In this document: piece after piece, positions 1 to 9,252 of the stretch
How the letters are laid out: each line of letters starts with the position of its first letter
Numbering within the stretch: the first letter of the stretch is position 1
Assembly: GCF_030814415.1 (NCBI RefSeq)
Contig: NZ_JAUSVB010000002.1
Location: 372,001 to 436,000, forward strand
Origin: Cellulomonas humilata
GTDB lineage: Bacteria > Actinomycetota > Actinomycetes > Actinomycetales > Cellulomonadaceae
DNA length: 64,000 nucleotides
Reading direction: 5' to 3'
Translations under genes and position numbers: made by a program
The notes under the pieces: model-generated
Seen by the model: only the letters and a program-made list of their open reading frames with translations
Told to the model about the DNA's origin: nothing
The model's database searches: none

Positions 1-2
1 TC

Positions 3-317
3 GACAACGACGAGATCTTCCCGTCGGACGCACGGAAGAGTGCACAGACGCACGCTTCCAACGTCCTGCCGATCTTCGGCGCCCTCGAGGACGAGGGCCC
101 GATGGGCTGGCAGGAGCGCGCCCTGTGCGCGCAGACCGACCCTGAGGCGTTCTTCCCCGAGAAGGGCGGCTCGACCCGCGAGGCCAAGAAGGTGTGCACG
201 GGTTGCGACGTGCGCTCCGAGTGCCTCGACTACGCCCTGCAGAACGACGAGCGCTTCGGTATCTGGGGCGGGCTGTCCGAGCGGGAGCGGCGCAAGCTCA
301 AGCGGCGTGTCGTCTGA
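3..317 (+). CDS. whiB: WhiB-family iron-sulfur transcriptional regulator (WhiB2-like), 5' end possibly outside the window
   Basis: WhiB-like proteins bind a [4Fe-4S] cluster and partner with sigma factor to control cell division and differentiation genes. Counting from the ATG at 102, the four cluster cysteines are C9, C32, C35 and C41 (C-x2-C-x5-C), followed by the G-I-W-G-G turn at 53-57 and a basic C-terminal tail for DNA contact. The frame is open back to base 3 without another start codon, and the translation there looks coding. WhiB2 proteins carry a short N-terminal extension, so the true start is probably left of the window. The ATG at 102 has a weak GAGGG upstream and is the alternative start. 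The neighbours match the Rv3260c (whiB2) context. Confidence 0.85.
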   Translation, partial: DNDEIFPSDARKSAQTHASNVLPIFGALEDEGPMGWQERALCAQTDPEAFFPEKGGSTREAKKVCTGCDVRSECLDYALQNDERFGIWGGLSERERRKLKRRVV

Positions 318-383
318 CCGACGGCGCCGGGTGGGAGTGTCGCGCGCGGGGCTCGTCCCGCGCGACGGCATGATGTTCCGAGC

Positions 384-3300
384 ATGACTGACACCCTCCT
401 GCCGGTGGATCTGCCCACCGCGACCTCCTCCACACCGGTGACGACGCCGGTGTCCGCGGTCGTCGTCACCCGCGGCCGGACCCCGTATCTCGCGGCGACC
501 GTCGCGGCCCTCGCGGCCCAGAGCCGCCGCCCGCTGCGCGTCCTGCTCGTCGACGTCTCCGACACGGGCGACGAGGCCGTCGAGCAGCTCCTGCACAGCA
601 CGTTCACCGCTGCCGGCGGCTCCTCGATGCCCGCGCTGCGCGTCGTGCGCACGCCCGGCGCGCGGACCTTCGGCCACGCCGTCCGTCGCGCCCTGGAGGC
701 CGACGACGGGCACCCGACCACCTGGCTGTGGCTGCTGCACGACGACAGCGCGCCCGCACCGACCGCCCTCGCCGAGCTGGTGCGCGCGGTCAGCCACGCC
801 CCGTCGGTCGCCGTCGCCGGCGTCAAGCAGCGCACGTGGACCGATCCGGAGCGCCTGCTCGAGGTCGGGGTGCGCTCGTCCCGGTCCGGCCGGCGGATGA
901 CCGACGTGGAGCCGGGCGAGCTGGACCAGGGCCAGCACGACGGTCGCGAGGACGTCCTCGGCGTCGGGATCGCCGGCGCGCTCGTCCGCCGGGACGTCTG
1001 GACCGAGCTCGGTGGCACCGACCCGCTCCTCGGCCCGTTCGGCGACGGGCTCGACCTGTCCCGCCGGGCACGGCTGGCCGGGCACCGGGTCATCGTCGTG
1101 CCGTCGGCCGTGGTCCGGCACGCGCAGGCCGGCTACCTCGGCCTGCGCACGGACGCGATCGACCCCGGCAGCCGACCCGTCGACCGGGACGGCGACGGCG
1201 AGGACGACCGCGCCGACCCCCGTCGGTCGTTCGCCGCCCGCCGCCGAGCGCTGGTGCACAGCCGCCTCATCTCCGCGCCGTTGATCCTGGTGCCCGTCGT
1301 CGCGGTCGCTGCGCTGCTCGGCGCGGTGCTGCGTGCCTTCGGCCAGCTCGCGGCCAAGCAGCCCGGCCTGGCCGTCGACGAGGTCCGGGCTGCGCTCGTC
1401 GCGCTGGCCCGGCCGGACGGCGTCGCCCGCTCCCGCGTGCGCGCGACCCGGAGCCGTCGCCTGCCGCGCCGTGCGCTGCGGCCGCTGCAGGCAGGCTGGC
1501 GCGACGTCTGGTCGCAGGCCCGGGACCGCCGCCTCGCGCGGGCCGAGGCCCGTCGGGTCACGCAGGCGCCGAGCGAGCTGGAGCTGCGCGAGCTGGCCGC
1601 CCTCGCCACGCGCCGACGCGTCTCGCTGGCCGTGGTCACGGTCGCCCTCGTCGCCGTGGCGGGCGTCGGCCTGGGTCCGCTCGTGGCCGCTGCCTTCGCG
1701 GGAGGAGGACTCGTCGGCGCTGCGCTGCTGCCCAGTGCCGCGCGCCTCGGTGACCTCTGGTCCGCCGCGACGTCGGGCTGGGTCGCCGACGGGCTGGGCG
1801 GACCGGGGCCGGCTGACGCGCTGCTGAGCGCTCTGACCGTCCCGACCGCGCTGTCCGGTGGCTCGTCGTCGACCGCCGTGGCGGTGCTGCTGCTCGGGTC
1901 GATCGTGCTGGCCGGGCTCGGCGCCTGGGCGGCGGCCGGTGCCGCGACGAGGTCGGTCGGCGTGCGCGCGTGGGCCGCGATCGTCTGGGCGGGTGCACCG
2001 GCGCTGCTCCTGGGCCTCGGTGACGGTCGGCTCGGCGCGGTCGTCGCCCACGTCGCCCTGCCGTGGGTCGCCCTGGGGGTCGCCCGTGCCGTCGGCGCGC
2101 AGCGGGTGGACCAGGTCCTGTCCGGCGTCGCGACCGCGCGGCGTGCCGAGGACGACGAGATCGACCAGGGTGACGTCGAGACGCCGGTGCGCGGCACCCC
2201 GACCGTGCCGACACCCAGGGTCTCCGGGGAGGAGCACGCGCCGAGCGAGACCGAGCCGGCCGTGCCCGAGCGGGTCGGTGCGCCGGACCCCACGGGCTCC
2301 ATCGCCGCAGCGGCCGGCGCGTCCATCGCCTTCGCGTTCACGGTCGCCGGTGCACCCAGCCTGCTCGTCCCCGGCCTGCTCGCGCTCTGCGTCGTGGCGC
2401 TGTGCGCCCCGAGGCGCCGCGGGCGCGTGCTGCTCGTGGCCGTGCCGGCGCTGGTCCTGCTCGGTCCCGCGCTCGTCGAGGCCGCCGGGCGAGGCCTGGC
2501 GGGCTGGCGGCTGCTGGTCGCCGACCCCGGCCTGGCGAGCGTGTCGCCCGCGGCCGACCCGCTCAGCCGGCTGCTCGGCGTCCCGACGGACGCGTCCTCG
2601 CTCGCGCCGGGCGACCTGCCAGCCGCCGTCGCCGCGGCCTGGCCGCTCGCGCTCGGTGCGGTCGTCCTGGTCCTGGCGGTGCTCGCACTCCTGCGCGGCT
2701 CACCGGTCGCCCGGGCTGTCCGCGCCGCGTGGCTGGTCGCGATCCTCGGTCTGGCCACCGCGACGCTCGTCGTCGCGATCCCGGTCGCGGTCTCGGACGG
2801 GGTCGTCGCGTACGGATGGGCAGGCCCCGCGCTCTCGCTCGCCGGCATCGGTCTGCTCGCCGCCGCGGTCCTCGGCGCGGACCGTCTGCGCGAGCGGCTC
2901 GCGGCCTACACCTTCGGGTGGCGGCAGCCACTCGTCGCGCTCCTGACGGTCGTTGCTGTCGTGGTGCCCGCGGTCTGGCTCGGCTCGTGGACGTGGCAGG
3001 CGCGCAGCGGTGACGCCGTCGGGCTGCGCGCGGTCGAGCGTGCGATCGTCCCGGCCGTCGGCCAGCAGGCGCAGGTCTCCGCACTCTCCTCGCGGGTGCT
3101 CGCGGTGAGCATCGAGCCGACGACGGACGACTCCGGAGACGGTGCGTCGACGGTGACCTGGCAGCTCATGCGCGCCGACGGTCCGCAGCTGGTGGACCAG
3201 GCGGCGGCAGAGACCACCCGGACCCTGCAGGGCGACCTTCTGACGCCCGACGTGACGGCCACCGACGCCGCGACGCGCGAGGTCGACGAGCTCGTCGCCC

Positions 3301-3926
3301 GCCTGGCGTCCGCAGCGACGGGTGACGTGGCGGGCGAGCTGGCCGCGCTCGCCGTGGCCGACGTCGTCGTGCCGCCGCTGCCCGACGACCTCGCGGGCGT
3401 CGTTCCGCAGGTCGCCACCGCGCAGCGCGAGGAGCTCGTCAGCCGGCTCGACTCGACGGCCGGTCTCGAGCGTGTGACGCAGAACGCGACCGGGACGCTG
3501 TGGCGGGTGCAGGCGACGACGCCGCTCGACGCAGCGGCTGGGAGCGTCGCCCCGACGATCGTCCCCGCCTGGGCGCGAACCCTCCCGGCGACCTCCGACG
3601 TGACCGATCCGGCCGCCCCGGCCGTGGCGCTGGCGTCGACGGACCGCACGGTCGACACGGTGGTCGCCGCCGGCGACGCGGACCGGCTCCTCGTGCTGGC
3701 GGAGCGCGCCGACCCGCACTGGCACGCCTCGCTCGACGGCCGCTCGCTGCGGTCGGTGGACGGTGGGTGGCGGCAGACGTTCGCGCTCGGGGCCGACTCG
3801 GGCGAGCTGGTCGTCCGGTACGACGACCCCGACCGCGGCCTCTGGCTCGCGCTGCAGGGCTTCGTCGCGCTGGTGACGGTCCTCCTGGCGGTACCGGTGC
3901 GCCGGCGGCGGGGGGTGCGCACGTGA
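384..3926 (+). CDS. Large multi-pass membrane glycosyltransferase (GT2 domain plus membrane and extracytoplasmic regions)
   Basis: The N-terminal 20-250 residues form a family 2 glycosyltransferase fold: a VSAVVVTRGR start strand and an acidic LLHDDS nucleotide-sugar motif with Asp120/Asp121. From about residue 299 there are many hydrophobic segments (about 299-318, 415-450, 505-560, 635-690, 750-830). An extracytoplasmic region of about 280 residues follows, then a last membrane helix at about 1152-1172. At 1180 residues it is far longer than a plain GT2. It probably builds or exports a cell-envelope glycan, but substrate and acceptor are unknown. The next gene starts inside its stop codon (GTGA), so the two are translationally coupled. 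Confidence 0.85.
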   Translation: MTDTLLPVDLPTATSSTPVTTPVSAVVVTRGRTPYLAATVAALAAQSRRPLRVLLVDVSDTGDEAVEQLLHSTFTAAGGSSMPALRVVRTPGARTFGHAVRRALEADDGHPTTWLWLLHDDSAPAPTALAELVRAVSHAPSVAVAGVKQRTWTDPERLLEVGVRSSRSGRRMTDVEPGELDQGQHDGREDVLGVGIAGALVRRDVWTELGGTDPLLGPFGDGLDLSRRARLAGHRVIVVPSAVVRHAQAGYLGLRTDAIDPGSRPVDRDGDGEDDRADPRRSFAARRRALVHSRLISAPLILVPVVAVAALLGAVLRAFGQLAAKQPGLAVDEVRAALVALARPDGVARSRVRATRSRRLPRRALRPLQAGWRDVWSQARDRRLARAEARRVTQAPSELELRELAALATRRRVSLAVVTVALVAVAGVGLGPLVAAAFAGGGLVGAALLPSAARLGDLWSAATSGWVADGLGGPGPADALLSALTVPTALSGGSSSTAVAVLLLGSIVLAGLGAWAAAGAATRSVGVRAWAAIVWAGAPALLLGLGDGRLGAVVAHVALPWVALGVARAVGAQRVDQVLSGVATARRAEDDEIDQGDVETPVRGTPTVPTPRVSGEEHAPSETEPAVPERVGAPDPTGSIAAAAGASIAFAFTVAGAPSLLVPGLLALCVVALCAPRRRGRVLLVAVPALVLLGPALVEAAGRGLAGWRLLVADPGLASVSPAADPLSRLLGVPTDASSLAPGDLPAAVAAAWPLALGAVVLVLAVLALLRGSPVARAVRAAWLVAILGLATATLVVAIPVAVSDGVVAYGWAGPALSLAGIGLLAAAVLGADRLRERLAAYTFGWRQPLVALLTVVAVVVPAVWLGSWTWQARSGDAVGLRAVERAIVPAVGQQAQVSALSSRVLAVSIEPTTDDSGDGASTVTWQLMRADGPQLVDQAAAETTRTLQGDLLTPDVTATDAATREVDELVARLASAATGDVAGELAALAVADVVVPPLPDDLAGVVPQVATAQREELVSRLDSTAGLERVTQNATGTLWRVQATTPLDAAAGSVAPTIVPAWARTLPATSDVTDPAAPAVALASTDRTVDTVVAAGDADRLLVLAERADPHWHASLDGRSLRSVDGGWRQTFALGADSGELVVRYDDPDRGLWLALQGFVALVTVLLAVPVRRRRGVRT

Positions 3927-5581
3927 GCGAGGCAGGCACGGCCGGCGCGGCACCGGTCGTGACGCGCTCGCAGGTGTGGCTCGGGCGGACCGCCCGGGCA
4001 GTGTCCGGTCTGGCCGTCCTGGGGCTGACCGTCGTCGTGGTCGTCGCCGGTGCACGGTTCCCCGCCGAGGGCACGGACAGCGTGCCGACGACCGTGGTCC
4101 CCGTCCCACCGACGGCGTCGACGCTCGTGTGCGCCGGCCCGCTCATCCAGCCCGACGACACGGGCCGGGGTGACTCCGCGTTCGACCCGACCCCGGTGGA
4201 CCCCGTCACGACCGTCACCGTGGTGACCTCGGTCCCGGACGCCGACGGCAGCACCGCCGGGACGGTGGCGCCGCTCGACCGGTCCTCCGTGACCGCGACG
4301 TTGGCACCCGGCGGCACCGCGGCAGTCGTGCAGGGCGTGACCGCGCCGCAGGTCGTCCGTGCCGAGCCGGGGAGCGCACCCGCCCGGGTGGCCGCGGTCA
4401 GCGCAGGGCTGGTCACCGCCGGCGACCTGCGTGGCCTGGCGGCCGCCTCGTGCCAGCAGCCCACCGCCGACGCCTGGCTGCTCGGTGGCGCCACCGACCT
4501 GTCCAGCACCGCCCAGCTCGTGCTGAGCAACGCCGGCTCGACGCCGGCCGAGATCACGCTCGAGATCTGGGGTCCGTCCGGTCCGGCCGACCTCACCGGC
4601 GAGCGGTTCCTGGTGGCGCCCGGCGCGCAGCGCGTCGTGGTCCTCGGGGGCATCGCCGCAGAGCAGCGACGGCTCGCGCTGCACGTGTCCGCCACGGGCG
4701 GCCGCGTCGGCGTGCACGTGCAGGACTCGGCCATCGACGGCTTCACCCCGGCGGGCACCGAGCTGGTGGTCCCCGGATCCGCGCCGGCCCGACGTCAGGT
4801 GGTCCCGGGGCTCGCGGTGGTCGACTCCGCGGTGGGTGACCTGTCCGCCCCCGCGCTCCGCCTGCTGGCGCCGGGGGACACGGGCACCACGGCGCACGTC
4901 ACGCTGCTCGGCCCCGCGGGGGTCACGGAGCTGCCGGGCGCGGCGTCGGTCGATCTGGTGCCCGGCGAGGTGACCGACGTCCCCCTGGGCGGGCTCCCGG
5001 CCGGCACCTACACGGCGGTCGTCGACGCGGACCAGCCGGTCCTGGCCTCCGCCGTCCTGACCCGCCCCGGTTCGGTCGGTGAGCTGGACGACGTGCCGAG
5101 CGTCGAACGCGCCTGGGCGGCGTCCACCGCGGTGGGCCGTAGCGGCGTCGTCGCGGTTCCGGCCGGAACCCGGGGAACGCTCGTGGTGGGGGCCGTCGCC
5201 CCAGGCGCGGACCCGGCTGCGGGCGGGTCCGCGACCGCGACCCTCCGGTTCTTCGGCTCCGACGGCTCCGTGCTCACCGAGCGTCGGCTGCGGCTCGCCG
5301 CCGGCACGACCGGTGCATGGTCGGTCGACCAGCTGGCCAAGGCGGCCGGCGAGATCGTCGTCACGGACCCCGCCGCGACGCTGGACCCGTCGGTCCGGGC
5401 GGGCGTGGTCGGCGTCGACCTGGTGACCGACGAGGGCTCCGAGGTGGCGATCGCCTGGGCGCTCGTCGCCGAGTCCGACCAGCCCGACGGCGTCCTGGTC
5501 TCGGTGCTCGACCCGGTGCCGGTGCCGCGCACCACCCCGGACGTCGCCGTGCGGGAGGACCCGCGGCTCGGCACCCGCTGA
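3923..5581 (+). CDS. DUF5719 family membrane-anchored extracytoplasmic protein
   Basis: This 552-residue protein has a short cytoplasmic N-terminus, one membrane anchor at about residues 20-43 and a long Ala/Val/Thr-rich, beta-rich exterior with no recognisable catalytic motif. It fits the DUF5719 family that sits beside the large glycosyltransferase in many Actinomycetes. The GTG at 3923 overlaps the TGA of the upstream gene, which fixes the start; the frame stays open further upstream, but only inside the other gene. Coupling to the glycosyltransferase suggests they act in one envelope complex. The role itself is unknown. Confidence 0.8.
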   Translation: MSEAGTAGAAPVVTRSQVWLGRTARAVSGLAVLGLTVVVVVAGARFPAEGTDSVPTTVVPVPPTASTLVCAGPLIQPDDTGRGDSAFDPTPVDPVTTVTVVTSVPDADGSTAGTVAPLDRSSVTATLAPGGTAAVVQGVTAPQVVRAEPGSAPARVAAVSAGLVTAGDLRGLAAASCQQPTADAWLLGGATDLSSTAQLVLSNAGSTPAEITLEIWGPSGPADLTGERFLVAPGAQRVVVLGGIAAEQRRLALHVSATGGRVGVHVQDSAIDGFTPAGTELVVPGSAPARRQVVPGLAVVDSAVGDLSAPALRLLAPGDTGTTAHVTLLGPAGVTELPGAASVDLVPGEVTDVPLGGLPAGTYTAVVDADQPVLASAVLTRPGSVGELDDVPSVERAWAASTAVGRSGVVAVPAGTRGTLVVGAVAPGADPAAGGSATATLRFFGSDGSVLTERRLRLAAGTTGAWSVDQLAKAAGEIVVTDPAATLDPSVRAGVVGVDLVTDEGSEVAIAWALVAESDQPDGVLVSVLDPVPVPRTTPDVAVREDPRLGTR

Positions 5582-5582
5582 C

Positions 5583-6464
5583 TCACCCCGCGGCGCGCAG
5601 CTCCGCGCGTTCGCGCAGCCGCAGCCCGAGGACCGCCGCGCGGCGCACGGGCCACTGGTACCAGTGCGGGTACCTGCGCCCGACGTACCGGGCGGCGCTC
5701 GCGTGGTGCGCGGAGATCATGGGTGCCGGCTTCGCCCGCCAGGAGGTCCCGCCGACGTGCGTGACCTGCACCTGCGGGACGTAGAGGTTGGTCCACCCGG
5801 CGCGGCCGAGCCGCTCGCCGAGGTCGACGTCCTCGAAGAACATGAAGTAGCCGTCGTCGAACCCGCCGACGGCCTCGAACGCGTCGCGCCGCAGCAGCAG
5901 GCACGCCCCCGACAGCCACCCGGCGGCTCGGCGCGCCCCGGCGTCCAGCTCGTGCGCCCGGTACCGACGGGTCCACGGGTTGCCCGGCCAGAACCGCACG
6001 AACAGCGCGTGCCCCGCACCCTGGGTCAGGGACGGGAGCTCGCGCGCGGACGGGTAGACGGTCCCGTCGGTGTTGAGAAGCGCGGGGCCGACGGACCCCG
6101 CGCGCGGGTCGGACCGGCCGGCGTCGACGAGCGCGTCGAGCGACCCGGGCTGCCACTCGATGTCCGAGTTGGCGACGACGATCCACGGTGCCGTGGCGCC
6201 CGCCGCACCGACGTTGGCGCCGCCGCCGTAGCCGAGGTTGGCGCCGGGCGAGACGAGGCGTGCCCCGACCTCGTCGGCCACCGCGCGCGCGACCGTGGGG
6301 TCGGTCCCGTTGTCGACGATCACGAGCTCGACGGACGCCACCGACGCGGTCGCCAGGGTCCGGGCGAACACCGCCAGCTCGTCGCCGGGGTGGTAGACGA
6401 CGCACACCACGCGGACGTCGGGACGGGAGGCGGGCGCCGGCGGGACGGGGAGGGAGTCGCTCAT
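5583..6464 (-). CDS. Family 2 glycosyltransferase, WbbL rhamnosyltransferase-like
   Basis: This cytosolic 293-residue GT2 enzyme shows the usual order of motifs: a VRVVCVVYHPG entry strand, VIVDNGT, the VANSDIEW acidic site, then WLSGACLLLRR and the acceptor-loop FFEDVDLGERL motif. WbbL-type enzymes add rhamnose to GlcNAc-diphospholipid when linking arabinogalactan or other wall polymers to peptidoglycan. Here the sugar is inferred only from similarity and from synteny with the manB/whiB2 region. The chosen ATG (6464) begins MSDSLPVPP; the codons further upstream are Arg/Gly/Pro-rich and do not look coding. The gene is convergent with DUF5719 and ends 1 nt after it. Confidence 0.82.
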   Translation of the reverse strand: MSDSLPVPPAPASRPDVRVVCVVYHPGDELAVFARTLATASVASVELVIVDNGTDPTVARAVADEVGARLVSPGANLGYGGGANVGAAGATAPWIVVANSDIEWQPGSLDALVDAGRSDPRAGSVGPALLNTDGTVYPSARELPSLTQGAGHALFVRFWPGNPWTRRYRAHELDAGARRAAGWLSGACLLLRRDAFEAVGGFDDGYFMFFEDVDLGERLGRAGWTNLYVPQVQVTHVGGTSWRAKPAPMISAHHASAARYVGRRYPHWYQWPVRRAAVLGLRLRERAELRAAG

Positions 6465-6508
6465 CGTGCGGACAGGGTAGTGGGCCTGCGGGCCATCACC
6501 TGCACCCG

Positions 6509-7006
6509 TCAGCCGGCGTCGCCGTACCGCGGGTCGACGTCCTCCGGCGAGCGGCCCAGCAGGTGGGCGACCTGCTCGACGACGACGTCCCGCACGAGGT
6601 CGGCCAGGTCGAGCGGGTCGGTCGCGCGGGACTCCACGGGCCGCCGGTAGATCACGACCCGGGCCGGAAGCCCGGCGTCCGGCGGGAAGTAGCGGCCCAG
6701 GGGGACGCCCCCGTGCTCCCACGGCGCGGGGTTGGACGGCGGCACGTCCTCGACGGCGAACTCCGTGCCCTGCAGCTGACGGGCCCAGGTCCGCTCGATC
6801 CGCTCGACGGCGTCGAGCACGAGGTCGTCGAACCGCTCGGCCCGGGTGCGGTACGCGGGCATGGTGCTCGGCATGAGCGGCCCCCGCGGCCCGCGTCCGC
6901 GCCGGTCACGGCGACGGACCGGGACCACGGCCGTCGTGGGGAGCGCGACCGAGCGGCGGCCGATCCCGGCGGGTCGGCGGGCGGGCGGGGGCGGTGCTGA
7001 GCTCAC
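6509..7006 (-). CDS. Zincin-fold metallopeptidase-family protein with a degenerate metal site
   Basis: This 165-residue protein belongs to the small zincin family found next to DUF3499 in Actinomycetes (Rv3259 position). A basic N-terminus rich in R-R-R-D-R-R leads to the core YRTRAERFDDLVLDAVERIE, the GVPLGRYFPPD loop and the C-terminal helix. The expected HExxH reads EQVAH, so the first His and the catalytic Glu are missing and peptidase activity is doubtful. The start is uncertain: two adjacent GTG codons (7006, 7009) allow the usual basic N-terminus, while ATGs at 6874 and 6862 would give a shorter form. It is divergent from DUF3499. Confidence 0.7.
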   Translation of the reverse strand: MSSAPPPPARRPAGIGRRSVALPTTAVVPVRRRDRRGRGPRGPLMPSTMPAYRTRAERFDDLVLDAVERIERTWARQLQGTEFAVEDVPPSNPAPWEHGGVPLGRYFPPDAGLPARVVIYRRPVESRATDPLDLADLVRDVVVEQVAHLLGRSPEDVDPRYGDAG

Positions 7007-7081
7007 CACTGCACTGTAGATCGCGGACCGGCGACGGCGTGGGGGACACGGCCTGTCGCCCCTCGGGGGTACGGTCAGCGC

Positions 7082-7453
7082 GTGAGATCCGTGAGGCAGT
7101 GCTCGCGCACGGCCTGTGGCCGTGCGGCCGTGGCCACGCTGACCTATGTGTACGCCGACTCGACCGCGGTGCTGGGCCCGTTGGCACAGCACGCCGAGCC
7201 GCACTCGTACGACCTGTGCGTCGAGCACGCGGAGCGCCTCACGGCCCCGCGCGGGTGGGAGGTCGTCCGGCTCACGCCCGAGTTCTCGCCCGCACCGCCC
7301 AGCCGCGACGACCTGCTCGCGCTCGCGGACGCCGTGCGTGAGGCGGGCCGACGTACCGAGCCGGAGCCGCCGCCAATGCCCGAAGCCGTCGGTGCCGTGC
7401 CGGCCGACGCACCGCGCCGCGGGCACCTGCGCGTCCTGCGGGGCGAGGGCTGA
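7082..7453 (+). CDS. DUF3499 family protein (Rv3258c-like)
   Basis: This 123-residue protein starts at GTG 7082. Its N-terminal 60 residues carry a CSRTAC pair (Cys8, Cys13) and a later Cys in YDLCVEHAERL, the spacing of a small metal-binding or disulfide fold. The C-terminal half is Pro/Ala-rich and probably disordered. The family is restricted to Actinobacteria and always lies in this whiB2-manB neighbourhood. Its function is not known. It ends one base before the next ATG, so the two are likely one transcript. Confidence 0.78.
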   Translation: MRSVRQCSRTACGRAAVATLTYVYADSTAVLGPLAQHAEPHSYDLCVEHAERLTAPRGWEVVRLTPEFSPAPPSRDDLLALADAVREAGRRTEPEPPPMPEAVGAVPADAPRRGHLRVLRGEG

Positions 7454-7454
7454 C

Positions 7455-7730
7455 ATGGCCCGCCGCAAGGGAGAGGCCGCCCGCGCCCGTGCCGAGCGCG
7501 CGGGAGAGCCGCTCGGCTCGATCAGCCAGCCGTCCGGCCCGGGTGTTCCCGGGACCTCCGCGTGCCTGCAGTGCGGCGAGACCGAGCTGACCCGGATCCG
7601 CATGGCTCTGGCGGACGGTCGTCAGGTGGTCTTCGTCTCGTGCCCGTCGTGCGAGCAGCGCAACTGGTTCCCGCTCGACGGGACCGGCGTCCCGCTCGAC
7701 CGTGCCGACGTCGTCGGTGGCGACGCCTGA
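7455..7730 (+). CDS. Small zinc-ribbon protein of unknown function
   Basis: This 91-residue protein begins MARRKGEAARAR at the ATG at 7455, just after the DUF3499 stop. It has a basic, probably unstructured first third, then two CxxC knuckles (CLQCGE and CPSCEQ) about 29 residues apart around a small beta-hairpin, as in zinc ribbons. I recognise no family function. Position and spacing suggest cotranscription with DUF3499, and a nucleic-acid-binding role is possible because of the basic N-terminus. Confidence 0.65.
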   Translation: MARRKGEAARARAERAGEPLGSISQPSGPGVPGTSACLQCGETELTRIRMALADGRQVVFVSCPSCEQRNWFPLDGTGVPLDRADVVGGDA

Positions 7731-7788
7731 CCTGCAGCGCAGCAGGAGCGACGGCTCCGTCGGTCGGTGGCCCCGGTACGATGCCCGG

Positions 7789-9252
7789 GTGACCTCCCCT
7801 GCAGCCGACCGTGTCGATCTGACTGCCCTCATCAAGGCCTACGACGTCCGGGGTCTCGTCCCCGCTGAGCTCAACCCCTCCGTCGCCCGAGCGATCGGTG
7901 CGGCGTTCGCCGACGTCGTCGTGCTCCCCGAAGCCACGGCCCGCCCCCGGGTGGTCGTCGCGAACGACATGCGCCCGTCCGGACCCGAGCTCGTGGCGGC
8001 GTTCGCCGACGGCCTCGCGGCCCGGGGTGTGGACGTCCTCCTGATCGGCCTGGCGTCGACGGACGGCCTGTACTTCGCGTCCGGCTCGCTGGGCATCCCC
8101 GGTGCGATGTTCACCGCGAGCCACAACCCGGCGCAGTACAACGGGATCAAGCTCTGCCGCGCCGGCGCTCGCCCGGTCGGCCAGGACAGCGGACTGACCA
8201 CCGTGCGCGAGCTGGCCGGTGACTACCTCGCCGGGTCGGTGCCCGAGGTCGAGGCCGCGCAGCGGGGGAGCGTCGAGGAGGGCGACCTGCTCGCCGAGTA
8301 CGCCTCGTTCCTGCGCTCCCTGGTGGACCTGTCGGGCATCCGCCCGCTGAAGGTCGTCGTCGACGCGGGCAACGGCATGGGTGGGTTCACCGCGCCCGCC
8401 GTCCTGGGCACCGGTGCCGGGCTGCCCGAGCTGCCGCTCGACATCGTGCCGCTGTACTTCGAGCTGGACGGCACCTTCCCGAACCACGAGGCCAACCCGC
8501 TCGAGCCGGAGAACCTGCGGGACCTGCAGGCAGCGGTCGTCGAGCACGACGCGGACCTCGGCCTCGCGTTCGACGGGGACGCGGACCGGTGCTTCGTCAT
8601 CGACGAGCACGGCGACCCGGTGAGCCCGTCGGCCATCACGGCGCTGGTCGGGCTGCGGGAGGTCGAGCGCGAGCGTGCGGCCGGCCGCACGCCGACGGTG
8701 ATCCACAACCTCATCACCTCCCAGGTGGTGCCCGACCTCCTGAAGGCCGCCGGCGCGACCACCGTCCGCACCCGCGTGGGCCACTCGTTCATCAAGGCCG
8801 AGATGGCGCAGAACGACGCGGTGTTCGGCGGCGAGCACAGCGCGCACTACTACTTCCGTGACTTCTTCTTCGCCGACACCGGGATGCTCGCAGCGATGCA
8901 CGTGCTCGCGGCCCTCGGCGGTCAGCCCCACCCGCTGTCCGCGCTGGCGGAGCAGTTCCAGCCCTACTCGGCCAGCGGGGAGATCAACTCCCGGGTCGCC
9001 GACGTGGCCGCCGCCCGGGCGCGGGTCGTCGAGGCGTACGTGACGCAGCAGGGTGCCGGGCCGGTGCAGGTCGACGAGCTGGACGGCCTGACGGTGTCGC
9101 ACTGGGACGGTCAGCCGCAGTGGTGGTTCAACCTGCGGGCCTCCAACACCGAGCCGCTGCTGCGGCTCAACGTCGAGGCGGCCGACGAGGACATCATGGA
9201 GAAGGTCCGCGACGACGTGCTCGCGCTGGTGCGACAGGACGGAGAGGGCTGA
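7789..9252 (+). CDS. manB: Phosphomannomutase/phosphoglucomutase (ManB)
   Basis: It interconverts mannose-6-phosphate and mannose-1-phosphate, feeding GDP-mannose for mannosylated lipids and glycans. The 487-residue alpha-D-phosphohexomutase has its four domains in order: the phosphoserine loop TASHNP (Ser111), the metal-binding DGDADR (Asp262), a sugar-recognition GGEHSAHYYF loop, and the C-terminal phosphate-binding RASNTEP. GTG 7789 gives the usual N-terminus (DLTALIKAYDVRG). It overlaps the next gene at ATGA-type spacing. No mannose-6-phosphate isomerase gene (manA) follows, although one lies near manB in M. tuberculosis. Confidence 0.93.
   Translation: MTSPAADRVDLTALIKAYDVRGLVPAELNPSVARAIGAAFADVVVLPEATARPRVVVANDMRPSGPELVAAFADGLAARGVDVLLIGLASTDGLYFASGSLGIPGAMFTASHNPAQYNGIKLCRAGARPVGQDSGLTTVRELAGDYLAGSVPEVEAAQRGSVEEGDLLAEYASFLRSLVDLSGIRPLKVVVDAGNGMGGFTAPAVLGTGAGLPELPLDIVPLYFELDGTFPNHEANPLEPENLRDLQAAVVEHDADLGLAFDGDADRCFVIDEHGDPVSPSAITALVGLREVERERAAGRTPTVIHNLITSQVVPDLLKAAGATTVRTRVGHSFIKAEMAQNDAVFGGEHSAHYYFRDFFFADTGMLAAMHVLAALGGQPHPLSALAEQFQPYSASGEINSRVADVAAARARVVEAYVTQQGAGPVQVDELDGLTVSHWDGQPQWWFNLRASNTEPLLRLNVEAADEDIMEKVRDDVLALVRQDGEG

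Noticed and set aside
230..1093. Minus-strand open frame over whiB and the start of the glycosyltransferase
   Set aside because: Both plus-strand genes are supported by motifs; this frame has none.
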